Assembly: GCA_903934295.1 (NCBI GenBank)
Contig: CAIZNI010000016.1
Coordinates: forward strand, 1-64,000
Reading direction: 5' to 3'
From: an uncultured beta proteobacterium
GTDB lineage: Bacteria; Pseudomonadota; Gammaproteobacteria; Burkholderiales; Burkholderiaceae_E
DNA: 64,000 nucleotides
Positions 1-13,419 of this stretch are shown here, piece by piece. The notes below the pieces were generated by a model that searched no databases, was not told the DNA's origin, and saw only the letters and a program-made list of their open reading frames with translations. Numbering within the stretch: position 1 is the first letter of the stretch; every line of letters begins with the position of its first letter. The position numbers were made by a program, and so were the translations under genes.

Positions 1-483
1 CGACAGACACTGGAACACCGCATTGTGCTCGCTGTAGATCGGCAGGATCACCGCGCCGGCCTCCCGGCAAGCCGCCATGAACAGGTCGCCGGCCATGACC
101 AGCGATTCCTTGTTGGCCAGCAGGATTCGCTTGCCACGGCGGGCTGCGGCCAGGGTCGGGGCCAGTCCGGCTGCGCCGACGATCGCCGCCATGACCGCGT
201 CGACCGGATCGGCGCTGGCCACCTCGGCAAGCGCCTGGGGGCCGTGGCTGACCTCGGTCTTCAGGCTGCCGAGCGCCTCGCGCAGACGCGCCGCATCGGC
301 GGCATTGGCGACCACCGCGTGAGCCGGGACGAAGCGCCGGCACAACACGGCCAGTTCATCGACGCGCTGGTGCGCGGTGAGTGCGTGGACCCGGTACCGG
401 TCCGGATGTCGGGCGATCACGTCGAGCGTGCTGGAACCGATCGAACCGGTGGCGCCGAGGATGGTGATTGCCTGGATGGACAT
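1..483 (-). CDS. dxr: 1-deoxy-D-xylulose 5-phosphate reductoisomerase (3' part cut by window edge)
   Basis: First 161 codons of DXP reductoisomerase, the NADPH-dependent cytosolic enzyme that makes 2-C-methyl-D-erythritol 4-phosphate, the committed step of the MEP isoprenoid pathway. The ATG at 483 begins [20 protein letters not shown], the N-terminal nucleotide-binding motif; [12 protein letters not shown] and the HNAVFQCL segment further on are family signatures. The frame runs open to base 1, so the catalytic and C-terminal domains lie outside the window. It starts 20 bases after the cdsA stop and is probably the last seen gene of the rpsB-to-dxr run. Identification is secure; completeness cannot be judged. 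Confidence 0.95.
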   Translation of the reverse strand, partial: MSIQAITILGATGSIGSSTLDVIARHPDRYRVHALTAHQRVDELAVLCRRFVPAHAVVANAADAARLREALGSLKTEVSHGPQALAEVASADPVDAVMAAIVGAAGLAPTLAAARRGKRILLANKESLVMAGDLFMAACREAGAVILPIYSEHNAVFQCLS

Positions 484-503
484 TTGACAGAAGGCCCCGG
501 TTT

Positions 504-1355
504 CTAGCGCAAGACTTCGAAGACTAACAACGCGACCGGCATCGTCGGGATCAGCGCGTCGATCCGGTCGAGCACACCGCCGTGACCCGGCAGGATCCAG
601 CCGCTGTCCTTGACGCCCGCCTGACGCTTGAGCAGGGACTCGTGCAGATCGCCGACCACCGACAGCGCAGCCAGACTGGCCAGCACCACCGAGGCAGCCA
701 ATGCGCCGCCGGGCGATGCGACCAGGCGCGCGGGCAGGCAGCCGCCGAGTGCCGGCCAGACCGATGCGGCCAGTCCCGCGACCGCAAGACCGGTCAGTAC
801 CACCGCCGCCGCGCCGCCCAGCGCGCCCTCCCAGCTCTTTCCCGGGCTGATCGAGGGCGCCAGCTTGCGCCGGCCGAACGCGCGACCCACAAAGAAAGCC
901 GCGATGTCCGCGATCCAGACCACCGCCATGCTCGACACCAGCGCGTCGGTGCCGTGCAACCGCAATTCGTAAAGCGCGAGCCAGCAGCCAAAGAGCAGCA
1001 CACCCACCAGCGGCTGCCCCCCGGCGCGCGCCTCGTGGCGGCGCAGCCGGCTGGCGCCGCCGAACACCCAGAAGGAACCCAGCCCCGACAGGAGCAGCAG
1101 CAGCACTGCGGGCGGCCATTCATGGTTCTGGCGCCAGATCAGCACCGCGAGCCCGGCGGCAACCAGTAGCGCGGCGAGCCCCCAGCCGCGCCGGCGCGAG
1201 CGGGCCGCGCCGGGCAGCAGACAGACCCACTCATGTGCCGCCACCGCCAGAAAGGCCAGGCTCACCGCCCCCCACACCCAGGGGGGCGCAATGAAGATCG
1301 CCGGCAGCAGGATGGCCAGCAGGACGATCGCGGTGAGGACGCGTTGGCGCAGCAT
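504..1355 (-). CDS. cdsA: Phosphatidate cytidylyltransferase (CDP-diglyceride synthase)
   Basis: 283-residue polytopic membrane enzyme that condenses CTP with phosphatidic acid to give CDP-diacylglycerol, precursor of all phospholipids. Hydrophobic segments start at the N-terminus ([20 protein letters not shown]). The family signature lies in the last 60 residues: [18 protein letters not shown], then [15 protein letters not shown] conserved cytosolic stretch, [16 protein letters not shown], precedes it. Length is normal for the family. It lies between uppS (97 bases upstream, no promoter recognised) and dxr, the usual proteobacterial order linking phospholipid and isoprenoid genes. Confidence 0.96.
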   Translation of the reverse strand: MLRQRVLTAIVLLAILLPAIFIAPPWVWGAVSLAFLAVAAHEWVCLLPGAARSRRRGWGLAALLVAAGLAVLIWRQNHEWPPAVLLLLLSGLGSFWVFGGASRLRRHEARAGGQPLVGVLLFGCWLALYELRLHGTDALVSSMAVVWIADIAAFFVGRAFGRRKLAPSISPGKSWEGALGGAAAVVLTGLAVAGLAASVWPALGGCLPARLVASPGGALAASVVLASLAALSVVGDLHESLLKRQAGVKDSGWILPGHGGVLDRIDALIPTMPVALLVFEVLR

Positions 1356-1452
1356 GGCGGCGATCAGCGCGCCGGCCCGCTCGGGGTCGGACGCATGACC
1401 GCCCTGCCCCGACCGGCACGCGATGGGAAGGACTGGTCGTGGCGACGCATGC

Positions 1453-2217
1453 TCAGGCCGACGCCGCGATCTGCGCGCTGGTCTGCCCGAAACGGCGCTC
1501 GCGGCTGCGGTACGAGAGGATTGCCTTGTCGAGGGCGGCGGCGTCGAAGTCGGGCCAGAAGGTGTCGGTGAAATACAGTTCGGTGTAGGCGAGTTGCCAG
1601 AGCAGGAAGTTGCTGATTCGCTGCTCGCCGCCGGTGCGGATGAAGAGATCGGGTTCGGGACAACCCGCCATCGCCAGAAAGGGTTCGAGCGCGGCCTCGT
1701 CGATCAGTCGGGGATCGGCGGCCAGGTCGGGACGTTCCACCAGCAGTCTGCGCATGGCCTGCAGGATATCCCAGCGGCCGCCGTAATTGGCCGCCACGGT
1801 CAGGGTCATTCGCGCGGCCGGCACCGGGCGTGCGGTCGCCACCTCGACCAGCTCCCGGATGCGGGGTTCGAAGGCCGACAGATCGCCGACCACGCGCAGC
1901 CGAATCCCGTTCTCGGTCAACCCGGCGAGTTCACGCTGCAGCGCCGTCATGAACAACCGCATGAGCAGCGAGACCTCATCGGGCGGACGCCGCCAGTTCT
2001 CGGAGCTGAAGGCGAACAGCGTCAGGAACTCGACACCACGCCGGGCGCAGGCTTCGACGGTGTTGCGCACCGCCTCCACCCCCTTGGCGTGCCCCGCCAC
2101 CCGAGGCAGCAGGCGCGAGGTCGCCCAGCGGCCATTGCCGTCCATGATGATCGCGACATGCCGGGGCACCTCGCGAACGTCGGGCAATCCGACAGTGGAA
2201 CTGGTGAAAACGGGCAT
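1453..2217 (-). CDS. uppS: Isoprenyl (undecaprenyl) diphosphate synthase
   Basis: 254-residue cis-prenyltransferase that adds eight isopentenyl units to farnesyl diphosphate to make the C55 carrier for peptidoglycan and O-antigen synthesis. [13 protein letters not shown] near the N-terminus carries the catalytic Asp and the pyrophosphate-binding region; [15 protein letters not shown] and the late [19 protein letters not shown] motif are classical for the family. I chose the ATG at 2217. A TTG five codons upstream (2232) is in frame, but neither start has a clear Shine-Dalgarno site. Overall length and motif spacing fit an intact enzyme between frr and cdsA. Confidence 0.95.
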   Translation of the reverse strand: MPVFTSSTVGLPDVREVPRHVAIIMDGNGRWATSRLLPRVAGHAKGVEAVRNTVEACARRGVEFLTLFAFSSENWRRPPDEVSLLMRLFMTALQRELAGLTENGIRLRVVGDLSAFEPRIRELVEVATARPVPAARMTLTVAANYGGRWDILQAMRRLLVERPDLAADPRLIDEAALEPFLAMAGCPEPDLFIRTGGEQRISNFLLWQLAYTELYFTDTFWPDFDAAALDKAILSYRSRERRFGQTSAQIAASA

Positions 2218-2254
2218 CGGGTGCGCCGGCAACGGGACGGTCAGGCTGCGTGGC

Positions 2255-2815
2255 TCAGATCTTCATCAGTTCCTGTTCCTTGGTCGTCAGCACTCGGTCG
2301 ATCTCGACGATGAAACGGTCGGTGAGCTTCTGGACCTCGTCCTGGGAGCGGCGCTCCTCGTCCTCGGAGATCGTCTTGTCCTTGAGCAGCTTCTTGAGTT
2401 GCTCATTGGCCTCGCGACGCAGGTTGCGCACCGACACCCGGGCATGCTCGCCTTCGGACTTCACCACCTTGATCAGCTCCTTGCGACGCTCTTCGGAGAG
2501 CGGGGGCATGGGAATGCGGATCGTTTCGCCCATCGACACCGGGTTCAGGCCCAGACCGCAGTCGCGGATGGCCTTCTCGATGGGGTTGGCCATCTTCTTT
2601 TCCCAGGGCGCGACGCCGACCGTGCGCGCGTCGATCAGGGTGATGTTGGCCACCTGGCTGATCGGCACCGAACTGCCGTAGTAGTCGACCTGGACATGAT
2701 CGAGGATGCCCGCATGGGCGCGCCCGGTGCGGATGCGCGCCAGGCTGGTGCCCAGCGCCTCGATGGACTTCTGCATTTTCTGGTCTGCCGTCTTCTTGAC
2801 GTCGGCAATGCTCAT
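2255..2815 (-). CDS. frr: Ribosome recycling factor
   Basis: 186-residue RRF, which with EF-G splits post-termination ribosomes. It starts [20 protein letters not shown] and shows the typical [15 protein letters not shown] segment of the three-helix bundle and [15 protein letters not shown] in domain II. The ATG at 2815 was preferred over in-frame upstream starts because AAGGAG lies 6-8 bases before it and family members begin exactly here. pyrH ends 37 bases upstream, giving the universal pyrH-frr pair; uppS follows after 37 bases. Confidence 0.97.
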   Translation of the reverse strand: MSIADVKKTADQKMQKSIEALGTSLARIRTGRAHAGILDHVQVDYYGSSVPISQVANITLIDARTVGVAPWEKKMANPIEKAIRDCGLGLNPVSMGETIRIPMPPLSEERRKELIKVVKSEGEHARVSVRNLRREANEQLKKLLKDKTISEDEERRSQDEVQKLTDRFIVEIDRVLTTKEQELMKI

Positions 2816-2852
2816 CGGAACTCCTTGCGGTACTGGCGCGGGCGCACTCGGG

Positions 2853-3614
2853 TCAGGCGTAGACGAGCGTGCCTTCGTCGTCGCCCTGGATGGCACGCTT
2901 GAGGGCGCCTTCCTTGAGAATGGAAAAGACCTTGATCGGCAGGCGCTGGTCGCGACACAAGGCGAACGCGGTGGCGTCCATCACCTTGAGGTTGCGTCCG
3001 ATCGCCTCATCGAAGCTGATCCGGTCATAGCGGACGGCGTCGGGGTGGAGCGCCGGGTCGGCGTTGTAGACCCCGTCGACCTTGGTGGCCTTGAAAATGA
3101 TCTCGACGCCCATTTCGGCCCCGCGCAGCGCTGCCGCGGTGTCGGTGGTGAAGAACGGATTGCCGGTGCCGGCAGCGAAAATCACCACCTTGCCTTCTTC
3201 GAGATACCGCAGCGCCTTGGGCCGGATGTAGGGCTCGACCACCTGCTCGATCTTGAGGGCCGACTGCACGCGCGCCACCACACCGACCTGGCGCATCGCG
3301 TCCTGCAGGGCCAGCGAGTTCATGACGGTGGCGAGCATGCCCATGTAGTCGGCGGTGGCGCGATCCATGCCGGAGGCGCCGGGCGCTACGCCACGGAAGA
3401 TGTTCCCGCCACCGATCACGATGGCCAACTCGACGCCCATCGCGCTGACACCGGCGATCTCGCGGACCATGCGGTCGATGGTCTGGCGGTTGATGCCGTA
3501 GGTGTCGTCGCCCATCAGCGCTTCGCCCGACAGCTTGAGCAGGACGCGCCGGTAGGCGGCAGGACGAGCCAGGTGGTGCTGCTCGTTGGAACTGCTGTTC
3601 GACACTGTGCTCAC
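2853..3614 (-). CDS. pyrH: Uridylate kinase (UMP kinase)
   Basis: 253-residue amino-acid-kinase-fold UMP kinase, which phosphorylates UMP to UDP and in bacteria is a hexamer regulated by GTP and UTP. Motifs seen: [15 protein letters not shown] at the N-terminus, [12 protein letters not shown] (phosphate-binding), [17 protein letters not shown] and [14 protein letters not shown]. The chosen start is the GTG at 3614, which has GGGAGG six bases upstream; a second GTG nine bases later is too far from that site. The in-frame extension further upstream is Arg/Pro-rich and not family-like. It follows tsf by 76 bases. Confidence 0.95.
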   Translation of the reverse strand: MSTVSNSSSNEQHHLARPAAYRRVLLKLSGEALMGDDTYGINRQTIDRMVREIAGVSAMGVELAIVIGGGNIFRGVAPGASGMDRATADYMGMLATVMNSLALQDAMRQVGVVARVQSALKIEQVVEPYIRPKALRYLEEGKVVIFAAGTGNPFFTTDTAAALRGAEMGVEIIFKATKVDGVYNADPALHPDAVRYDRISFDEAIGRNLKVMDATAFALCRDQRLPIKVFSILKEGALKRAIQGDDEGTLVYA

Positions 3615-3690
3615 CGAACGCCTCCCGTCGCAAACCCGCCAGCCCGGCGGCTGGCGCGGTTCATCACGCTGCCCGCGATTATCGCGGAAA

Positions 3691-4611
3691 TCAACGGGCC
3701 GCGGCCGCGGCCGCCTGCGCGGCGACTTCGGCGGCGAAGTCGTTGGCCTTCTTCTCGATGCCCTCGCCCACCACATACAGCGCAAACGCGCCGATGCTGG
3801 CCTGGCGCTGCTTGAGCAACTGCTCGACGGTGAGCTTGTCGTCCTTGACGAAGGGCTGACCCAGCAGCGTGACTTCCTTCAGGAACTTGTTGACCGATCC
3901 TTCGATCATCTTGGCGACGATCTCCGGCGACTTGGGCGCACGACCCTCGGCAGCCGCCTTCTGCTGCTCTTCCGCCGCCTTCATTTCGGCAATCGAGCGC
4001 TCGCGGGCGATGTCCGATTCCAGGACGTCGTCGCGCGACAGGCCCTTGGGCTTGCTCGCCGCGATGTGCATGGCCAGGTCGCGCGCCAGGGTCTCGTCGC
4101 CACCGACCAGGTCGAGCAGCACGCCGATGCGGGCGCCGCCGTGAATGTAGCTGGCCAGCCGGCCGGCGGTCACGAAGCGGCGGAAGCGCCGGATGCTCAG
4201 GTTCTCGCCGATCTTGCCGATCAGCGCGGTGCGCACCGCTTCGACGGTTTGTCCGCCGTAAGGCAGGGCCGACAGCGCCGCGACATCGGCCGGGTCATGG
4301 TCGGCGATGAGCCGCGACAGCCCACTGACGAGCGCCAGAAAGTCATCGTTGCGGGCGACGAAATCGGTCTCGCAGTTGAGCTCGAGGATGGCGCCGACCT
4401 TGGCATCGGGGGCGATGTAGATGCCGACCACGCCTTCAGCGGTCACCCGGGAGGCGGCTTTGGACGCCTTGCTGCCCAGCTTGACCCGCAGCAGCTCTTC
4501 GGCCTTGCCCATGTCGCCACCGGCTTCGGTCAGCGCCCGTTTGCATTCCATCATCGGCGCGTCGGTCTTCTCGCGCAGTTCCTTGACCATGCTTGCGGTG
4601 ATTTCCGCCAT
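3691..4611 (-). CDS. tsf: Elongation factor Ts
   Basis: 306-residue EF-Ts, the guanine nucleotide exchange factor for EF-Tu. The N-terminal UBA-like domain begins [20 protein letters not shown], then [20 protein letters not shown]. The core has the family motif [15 protein letters not shown]. The ATG at 4611 has GGAG about seven bases upstream. The C-terminus ends in an Ala-rich tail. It is separated from rpsB by a 191-base spacer holding an intrinsic-terminator-like hairpin, so EF-Ts expression probably depends on partial readthrough from rpsB. Confidence 0.97.
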   Translation of the reverse strand: MAEITASMVKELREKTDAPMMECKRALTEAGGDMGKAEELLRVKLGSKASKAASRVTAEGVVGIYIAPDAKVGAILELNCETDFVARNDDFLALVSGLSRLIADHDPADVAALSALPYGGQTVEAVRTALIGKIGENLSIRRFRRFVTAGRLASYIHGGARIGVLLDLVGGDETLARDLAMHIAASKPKGLSRDDVLESDIARERSIAEMKAAEEQQKAAAEGRAPKSPEIVAKMIEGSVNKFLKEVTLLGQPFVKDDKLTVEQLLKQRQASIGAFALYVVGEGIEKKANDFAAEVAAQAAAAAAR

Positions 4612-4718
4612 GTTCAGCTCCATTCTTGTGTTGCCGGTGGGCGCTCTCGCACACCGAGTCGGGCAGGCCGCAGCCTGCGCAATGCAGCGCCGGCCTGGCC
4701 GGTCACTGCCCAGATATG

Positions 4719-4744
4719 AAAAGGGGCTGTCATCGACAGCCCCC
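4719..4744 (-). terminator. Intercistronic terminator/attenuator between rpsB and tsf
   Basis: On the minus strand a perfect 9-bp stem (arms 4735-4743 and 4723-4731, GGGGCTGTC/GACAGCCCC) with a 3-base loop is followed at once by TTTTCATAT. It lies about 60 bases after the rpsB stop and 110 bases before the tsf start, where E. coli also has an rpsB-tsf attenuator. Confidence 0.75.
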
Positions 4745-4802
4745 GTCACGCCGATCCGCGCCCGGGCCGCCGGCCCGTCGCGACCACCGGCGTGCCGGTG
4801 CG

Positions 4803-5549
4803 TCAGGCCTGGCCGGCGGCGACTTCGACGAACTCTTCGCCGGTGTCGCCCTTGGCGATTTCCTGCAGCGAGGCGCTGCGACCCTCGATCACCGCGTCAG
4901 CTGCACCGCGCGCGTACAGACGGATCGCCTTGCCCGAGTCGTCGTTGCCCGGAATGATGTAGTCGATGCCTTCGGGCGAATGGTTGGTGTCCACCACCGC
5001 GACCACCGGGATGCCCAGCTTGTTGGCTTCGGTGATGGCGATCTTGTGATAGCCGACGTCGATCACGAACAGCGCGTCAGGCAGGCCGACCATGTCCTTG
5101 ATGCCACCCAGACTCTGGTGCAGTTTCGTCATTTCGCGCTGGAAGGTCAGCCCTTCCTTCTTGGACATGCGCTCGAGACCACCGTCAGCGGCGATCGCTT
5201 CCATGTCCTTCAGACGCTTGATGGATCCCTTGACCGTCTTGAAGTTGGTGAGCATGCCGCCCAGCCAGCGCTGGTCAACAAAGGGCATGCCGGCGCGCGC
5301 CGCTTCCTCGGCCAGGATCTCGCGAGCCTGCCGCTTGGTGCCGACAAACAGCACATTGCCGCGGTTGGCCGACAACTGGCGCAAGTACTTGATCGCATCC
5401 TGGTACATGACCAGGGTCTTCTCGAGGTTGACGATGTGGATCTTGTTGCGATGGCCGAAAATGTACGGGGCCATCTTGGGGTTCCAGAAGCGGGTCTGGT
5501 GGCCAAAATGGACACCGGCTTCCAGCATTTCACGCATGGTGACGGACAT
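4803..5549 (-). CDS. rpsB: 30S ribosomal protein S2
   Basis: 248-residue S2, the late-assembling small-subunit protein at the head-body junction. The N-terminus [20 protein letters not shown] and the internal [20 protein letters not shown] and [17 protein letters not shown] stretches are diagnostic. The ATG at 5549 has AGGAG seven bases upstream (GACAGGAGTCTCAAC). It is the first gene of the minus-strand translation operon and is divergent from map. The 240-base divergent spacer contains a 10-bp perfect hairpin (see separate entry) that would lie in the rpsB leader, where S2 autoregulates in other proteobacteria. Confidence 0.98.
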   Translation of the reverse strand: MSVTMREMLEAGVHFGHQTRFWNPKMAPYIFGHRNKIHIVNLEKTLVMYQDAIKYLRQLSANRGNVLFVGTKRQAREILAEEAARAGMPFVDQRWLGGMLTNFKTVKGSIKRLKDMEAIAADGGLERMSKKEGLTFQREMTKLHQSLGGIKDMVGLPDALFVIDVGYHKIAITEANKLGIPVVAVVDTNHSPEGIDYIIPGNDDSGKAIRLYARGAADAVIEGRSASLQEIAKGDTGEEFVEVAAGQA

Positions 5550-5698
5550 GTTGAGACTCCTGTCAGGGTTTGGACTGACGCATCGCCGTGGCTGAAGAAA
5601 GCGGCGGTCGCGGCCCTTTCGGCCACGCCGCCGCCCTCTGGCCCTGCCCCCAACCGACATCGGCTGAAAGGACCCTGTGCGGAGATGCGTGCGATTTT

Positions 5699-5724
5699 CG
5701 TCTGGCCGACCAACCGGCCAGACG
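5699..5724 (-). other. Perfect hairpin in the rpsB 5' leader
   Basis: Inverted repeat CGTCTGGCCG (5699-5708), 6-base loop, CGGCCAGACG (5715-5724). It is 150 bases upstream of rpsB. No U-tract follows on either strand, so it is not a simple terminator; a leader structure for S2 autoregulation is possible. Confidence 0.5.
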
Positions 5725-5780
5725 TTTCAAGCCCGGGATCTGCCGCTGACCGGTGGCCAGCGTTTCTTCCCAAGCTAACC

Positions 5781-5795
5781 TATAATATTAGCATG
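5781..5795 (+). promoter_or_regulatory. Sigma-70 -10 box abutting the map start codon
   Basis: TATAAT at 5781-5786 is an exact -10 consensus; the map ATG begins at 5793, six bases later. Initiation at the usual distance would fall on or next to the A of the ATG, giving a leaderless mRNA. No Shine-Dalgarno site is present. The -35 region is weak. On the other strand the same bases read TATTAT (5787-5782), a possible rpsB -10. Confidence 0.6.
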
Positions 5796-6602
5796 GCAAT
5801 CACCCTGAAAACACCCCAAGAGATCGAGTCGATGCGTGTGGCCGGCCGGCTGGCCGCCGAAGTGCTCGACTACATCACACCCTTCGTCAAGCCTGGCGTC
5901 ACCACCGGCGAGCTCGACCGCCTGTGCCACGACTTCATGGTCGGCGTCCAGGGCACCATTCCGGCGCCGCTGAACTACGCGCCACCTGGCTACCAGCCCT
6001 ACCCCAAATCGATCTGCACCTCGGTCAATCACCAGGTCTGTCATGGCATCCCGGGCGAGAAGGTCCTGAAGGGCGGCGACATCGTCAATCTGGACATCAC
6101 GGTGATCAAGGACGGCTTCCACGGCGACACCAGTCGCATGTTCACCGTCGGTGAGGCCTCGATCGGCGCGCGCCGCCTGTGCGAGATCACCCATGAGTGC
6201 ATGTGGATCGGCATCGAACAGGTGCGACCCGGCGCCACCATCGGCGACATCGGGCACGCCATTCAGCGCCACGCCGAGGCGGCCGGCTTCTCGATCGTGC
6301 GCGAATTCTGCGGTCACGGCATCGGTCGGCGCTTCCACGAAGAGCCGCAGATCCTGCATTACGGTCGTCCCGGCGTGGGGGAGCGGCTCGAGGCTGGCAT
6401 GATCTTCACCATCGAACCGATGGTCAATGCGGGGCGGCGCGAAATTCGCGAGCTCTCCGATGGCTGGACGATCGTCACCAAGGACCACAGCCTGTCAGCC
6501 CAGTGGGAGCACACGGTGCTGGTGACCGGCGAGGGATTCGAGGTGCTGACGGTTTCCGAACGGATGCCGGCACGCCCGCCGCTCACCGCACGAGCCGCCT
6601 GA
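5793..6602 (+). CDS. map: Methionine aminopeptidase, type I
   Basis: 269-residue metallo-aminopeptidase that removes the initiator Met from nascent proteins. The five metal ligands are visible: two Asp in LDITVIKDGFHGDTS, His in EFCGHGIG, Glu in FTIEPMVN and Glu in WEHTVLV. It begins MAITLKTPQEIESMRVAGR. It is divergent from rpsB, its usual neighbour, and 13 bases ahead of glnD. The start codon sits six bases after TATAAT and lacks a ribosome-binding site, so translation is probably leaderless. The open frame extends far upstream, but without family similarity. Confidence 0.97.
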   Translation: MAITLKTPQEIESMRVAGRLAAEVLDYITPFVKPGVTTGELDRLCHDFMVGVQGTIPAPLNYAPPGYQPYPKSICTSVNHQVCHGIPGEKVLKGGDIVNLDITVIKDGFHGDTSRMFTVGEASIGARRLCEITHECMWIGIEQVRPGATIGDIGHAIQRHAEAAGFSIVREFCGHGIGRRFHEEPQILHYGRPGVGERLEAGMIFTIEPMVNAGRREIRELSDGWTIVTKDHSLSAQWEHTVLVTGEGFEVLTVSERMPARPPLTARAA

Positions 6603-6615
6603 CCGGCCCGCGGTC

Positions 6616-9278
6616 ATGACCGATTCGCCTCGGCCAGCCACCGGCACCGGCGCGCCAGTCGTCATCACCCGGGACGATGTCGCCGCCGACCCGGTGGTCG
6701 GTGCCCTCTTGCCGCTCACGATCCCACCGGTTCAGCTGGCCGATGTTCGGCAGCGGTTCAGGGCCCGCCGAGACGCGGCGATTGAGCGGTTTCGCGCGGC
6801 GCGCAAGCCGGCGCCGCTGCTGTCTCGCCTGACTGCCGCCACCGATGCCTGCGTGCGCGAGCTCTGGCAGCAGGCCGGTCTTCCCCCGACGGCGATCCTG
6901 GCGGCGGTCGGCGGTTATGGCCGCTCGGAGCTCTATCCGCACTCCGACATCGACCTGCTCATCCTGACGCCGGCGACCGGATGCGATCCCGCCACCGGCG
7001 CGGCCATCGAGGCGTTCGTGGGCGGGTGCTGGGATGTCGGACTGGTCATCGGTCACAGCGTGCGCTCGCCCGATGAATGTCTGTCGGAAGCGGCGGCCGA
7101 CATCACGGTCCAGACCAGCCTGATTGAAGCGCGCTGGCTGGCCGGCGACCCAGCCGGCTTCGATGCGGTGATCGCGCGGCTGGCCGGACAACGCGATCCC
7201 GTCGCCTTCTTCCAGGAGAAGCTGCTCGAGATGCATCAGCGGCATGTCAAGTTCGAGGACACGCCCTACAGTCTCGAGCCCAACGTCAAGGAGAGCCCCG
7301 GCGGCCTGCGCGACCTCCACATCGTGCTCTGGGCGGCGCGCGCCGCAGGCTTCGGGCGCTGCTGGCGAGACCTCGTCCGCGCGGGCCTGGCCACCGATCA
7401 GGAAGCGCGCACCCTGGCCCGCAACGAGCATGTCCTGCAGGCGATCCGCATCACGCTGCACATCGTGGCCGGACGCCGGGAAGACCGGCTGGTGTTCGAT
7501 CTCCAGGCCCAGGTGGCGGCGGCGCTCGGGCGCGGCAGCGACGACCCGCGCCGCGCCTCCGAGGAACTGATGCAGCGTTACTTCTGGGCCGCCAAGACGG
7601 TCACCCAGATGAACTCGATCCTGCTTCAGAACCTGGAGCTGGCGCTTTTTCCGCAACCCGATGCCCAGCCCGAGCCGATCGATCTCGAATTCCAGAACCG
7701 GCGCGGTCTGCTGGACGCGATCGCGCCCGACCTGTTCCAGCGCGACCCCTCGGCGATCCTGCGGGCCTTCCTCACGCTGGCACGCCATGCCGAACTCACC
7801 GGCATCTCGGCACCGACCCTGCGCGCGATCTGGCACGCCCGCACCCGGATCGACGCAGCCTTCCGGCGCGATGCCACCAATCGCGCCCTGTTCCTGAGCC
7901 TGCTCCAGGAGCCGCGCGGCATTACCCGGGTGCTGCGACGGATGAACCAGTGGTCGGTGCTCGGGCGCTACCTGCCCGCATTCCGGCGCATCGTCGGGCG
8001 CATGCAGCATGACCTCTTTCATGTCTACACCGTCGATCAGCACATCCTGATGGTGGTGCGCAACCTGCGCCGCTTCGCGATGGACGAGCACGCGCACGAG
8101 TACCCGTTCTGCAGCCAGCTGATGGCCGAGTTCCCCGACCCCTGGCGCCTGTACATCGCCGCGCTGTTCCACGACATCGCGAAGGGGCGCGGTGGCGATC
8201 ACTCCGATCTCGGCCGCGTCGACGCGGCCCGGTTCTGCCGCGCGCACGGGCTCTCGCGCGAGGACACCGCGCTGATCGTGTTCCTGGTCGAGCACCACCT
8301 GACGATGTCGTCGGTTGCCCAGAAACAGGACCTGACCGATCCGGAGGTCATCGTGCGATTCGCGCGGATGGTCGGCAGCCAGGAGCGCCTGACCGCGCTG
8401 TACCTGCTCACCGTCGCCGACATCCGCGGGACCAGTCCGAAAGTCTGGAATGCCTGGAAGGGCAAGTTGCTGCAGGACCTGTATCACGCCGCCAAGCGGG
8501 CGCTCTCGGGCGAGGCGCCGCAGCCGGGGCCGATGCTCGATGCGCTGCGCCGGGAAGCCCGGCGCATCCTCAACCTCTACGCGCTCTCCGAGGACCGCTA
8601 CGAGGCTTTCTGGTCGCAGCTCGACGTGGCCTATTTCCTGCGCAGCGACGCGGCCGATGTGGCCTGGCACACGCGGGTGCTGCACGGCCATGTGAACGCC
8701 GATGAACCGGTGGTGCGCACGCGACTGGCGCCGATCGGCGAAGGGTTTCAGGTCGTGGTGTACATGCCCGACCAACCGGAGCTGTTCGCCCGGATCTGCG
8801 GCTTCTTCGACAGCCGCAACCTGTCGGTGCTCGATGCCCGGATCCACACCACCCGCCATGGCTACGCGCTGGACAGCTTCCTGGTGGTCGATCCGACGGC
8901 GAGCGGCCAGTACCGCGACATCCTGCCCCTGATCGAAGCCGAACTGAGCGCCCGGTTGAAGAACCAGGCGCCGCTGGCGCCACCGGTGCGCGGCCGGATC
9001 TCGCGCCGTTCGCGCTACTTTCCGATCCAGCCGACGGTCGACCTGCGCCCCGATGAGCGCGGCCAGCATTATCTGGTGGCGATCACCGCCAACGACCGCA
9101 CCGGCCTGCTCTACAGCGTGGCGCGGGTGCTGGCCGACCATCGGATCAACCTGTACACCGCCCGCGTCTCCACGTTGGGTGAGCGGGTCGAGGACATGTT
9201 TCTGGTCGACGGGCCGTCGCTGGCCCGGTCGCGCGAACAGATCGCGCTGGAGACCGACCTGCTGGCCGCGCTTCGGGC

Positions 9279-9282
<4 letters not shown>
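6616..9282 (+). CDS. glnD: Bifunctional [PII] uridylyltransferase/uridylyl-removing enzyme
   Basis: 888-residue nitrogen sensor that uridylylates PII when glutamine is low and removes UMP when it is high. Domains in order: nucleotidyltransferase with GGYGRSELYPHSDIDLLIL at about residue 98; a long helical linker with KESPGGLRDLH; HD hydrolase with LFHDIAKGRGGDHS at about 517; and two C-terminal ACT domains starting near 710 and 817 (the latter ANDRTGLLYSVARVLADH), which bind glutamine. Length matches the family. It is probably cotranscribed with map and overlaps the convergent phosphorylase gene by four bases. Confidence 0.97.

Positions 9283-13415
<4,133 letters not shown>

Positions 13416-13419
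<4 letters not shown>

Noticed and set aside
6583-9141. 852-codon open frame on the minus strand, antisense to glnD
   Set aside because: It mirrors the glnD codons in a GC-rich gene, has low-complexity composition and no recognisable domain; glnD is certain.
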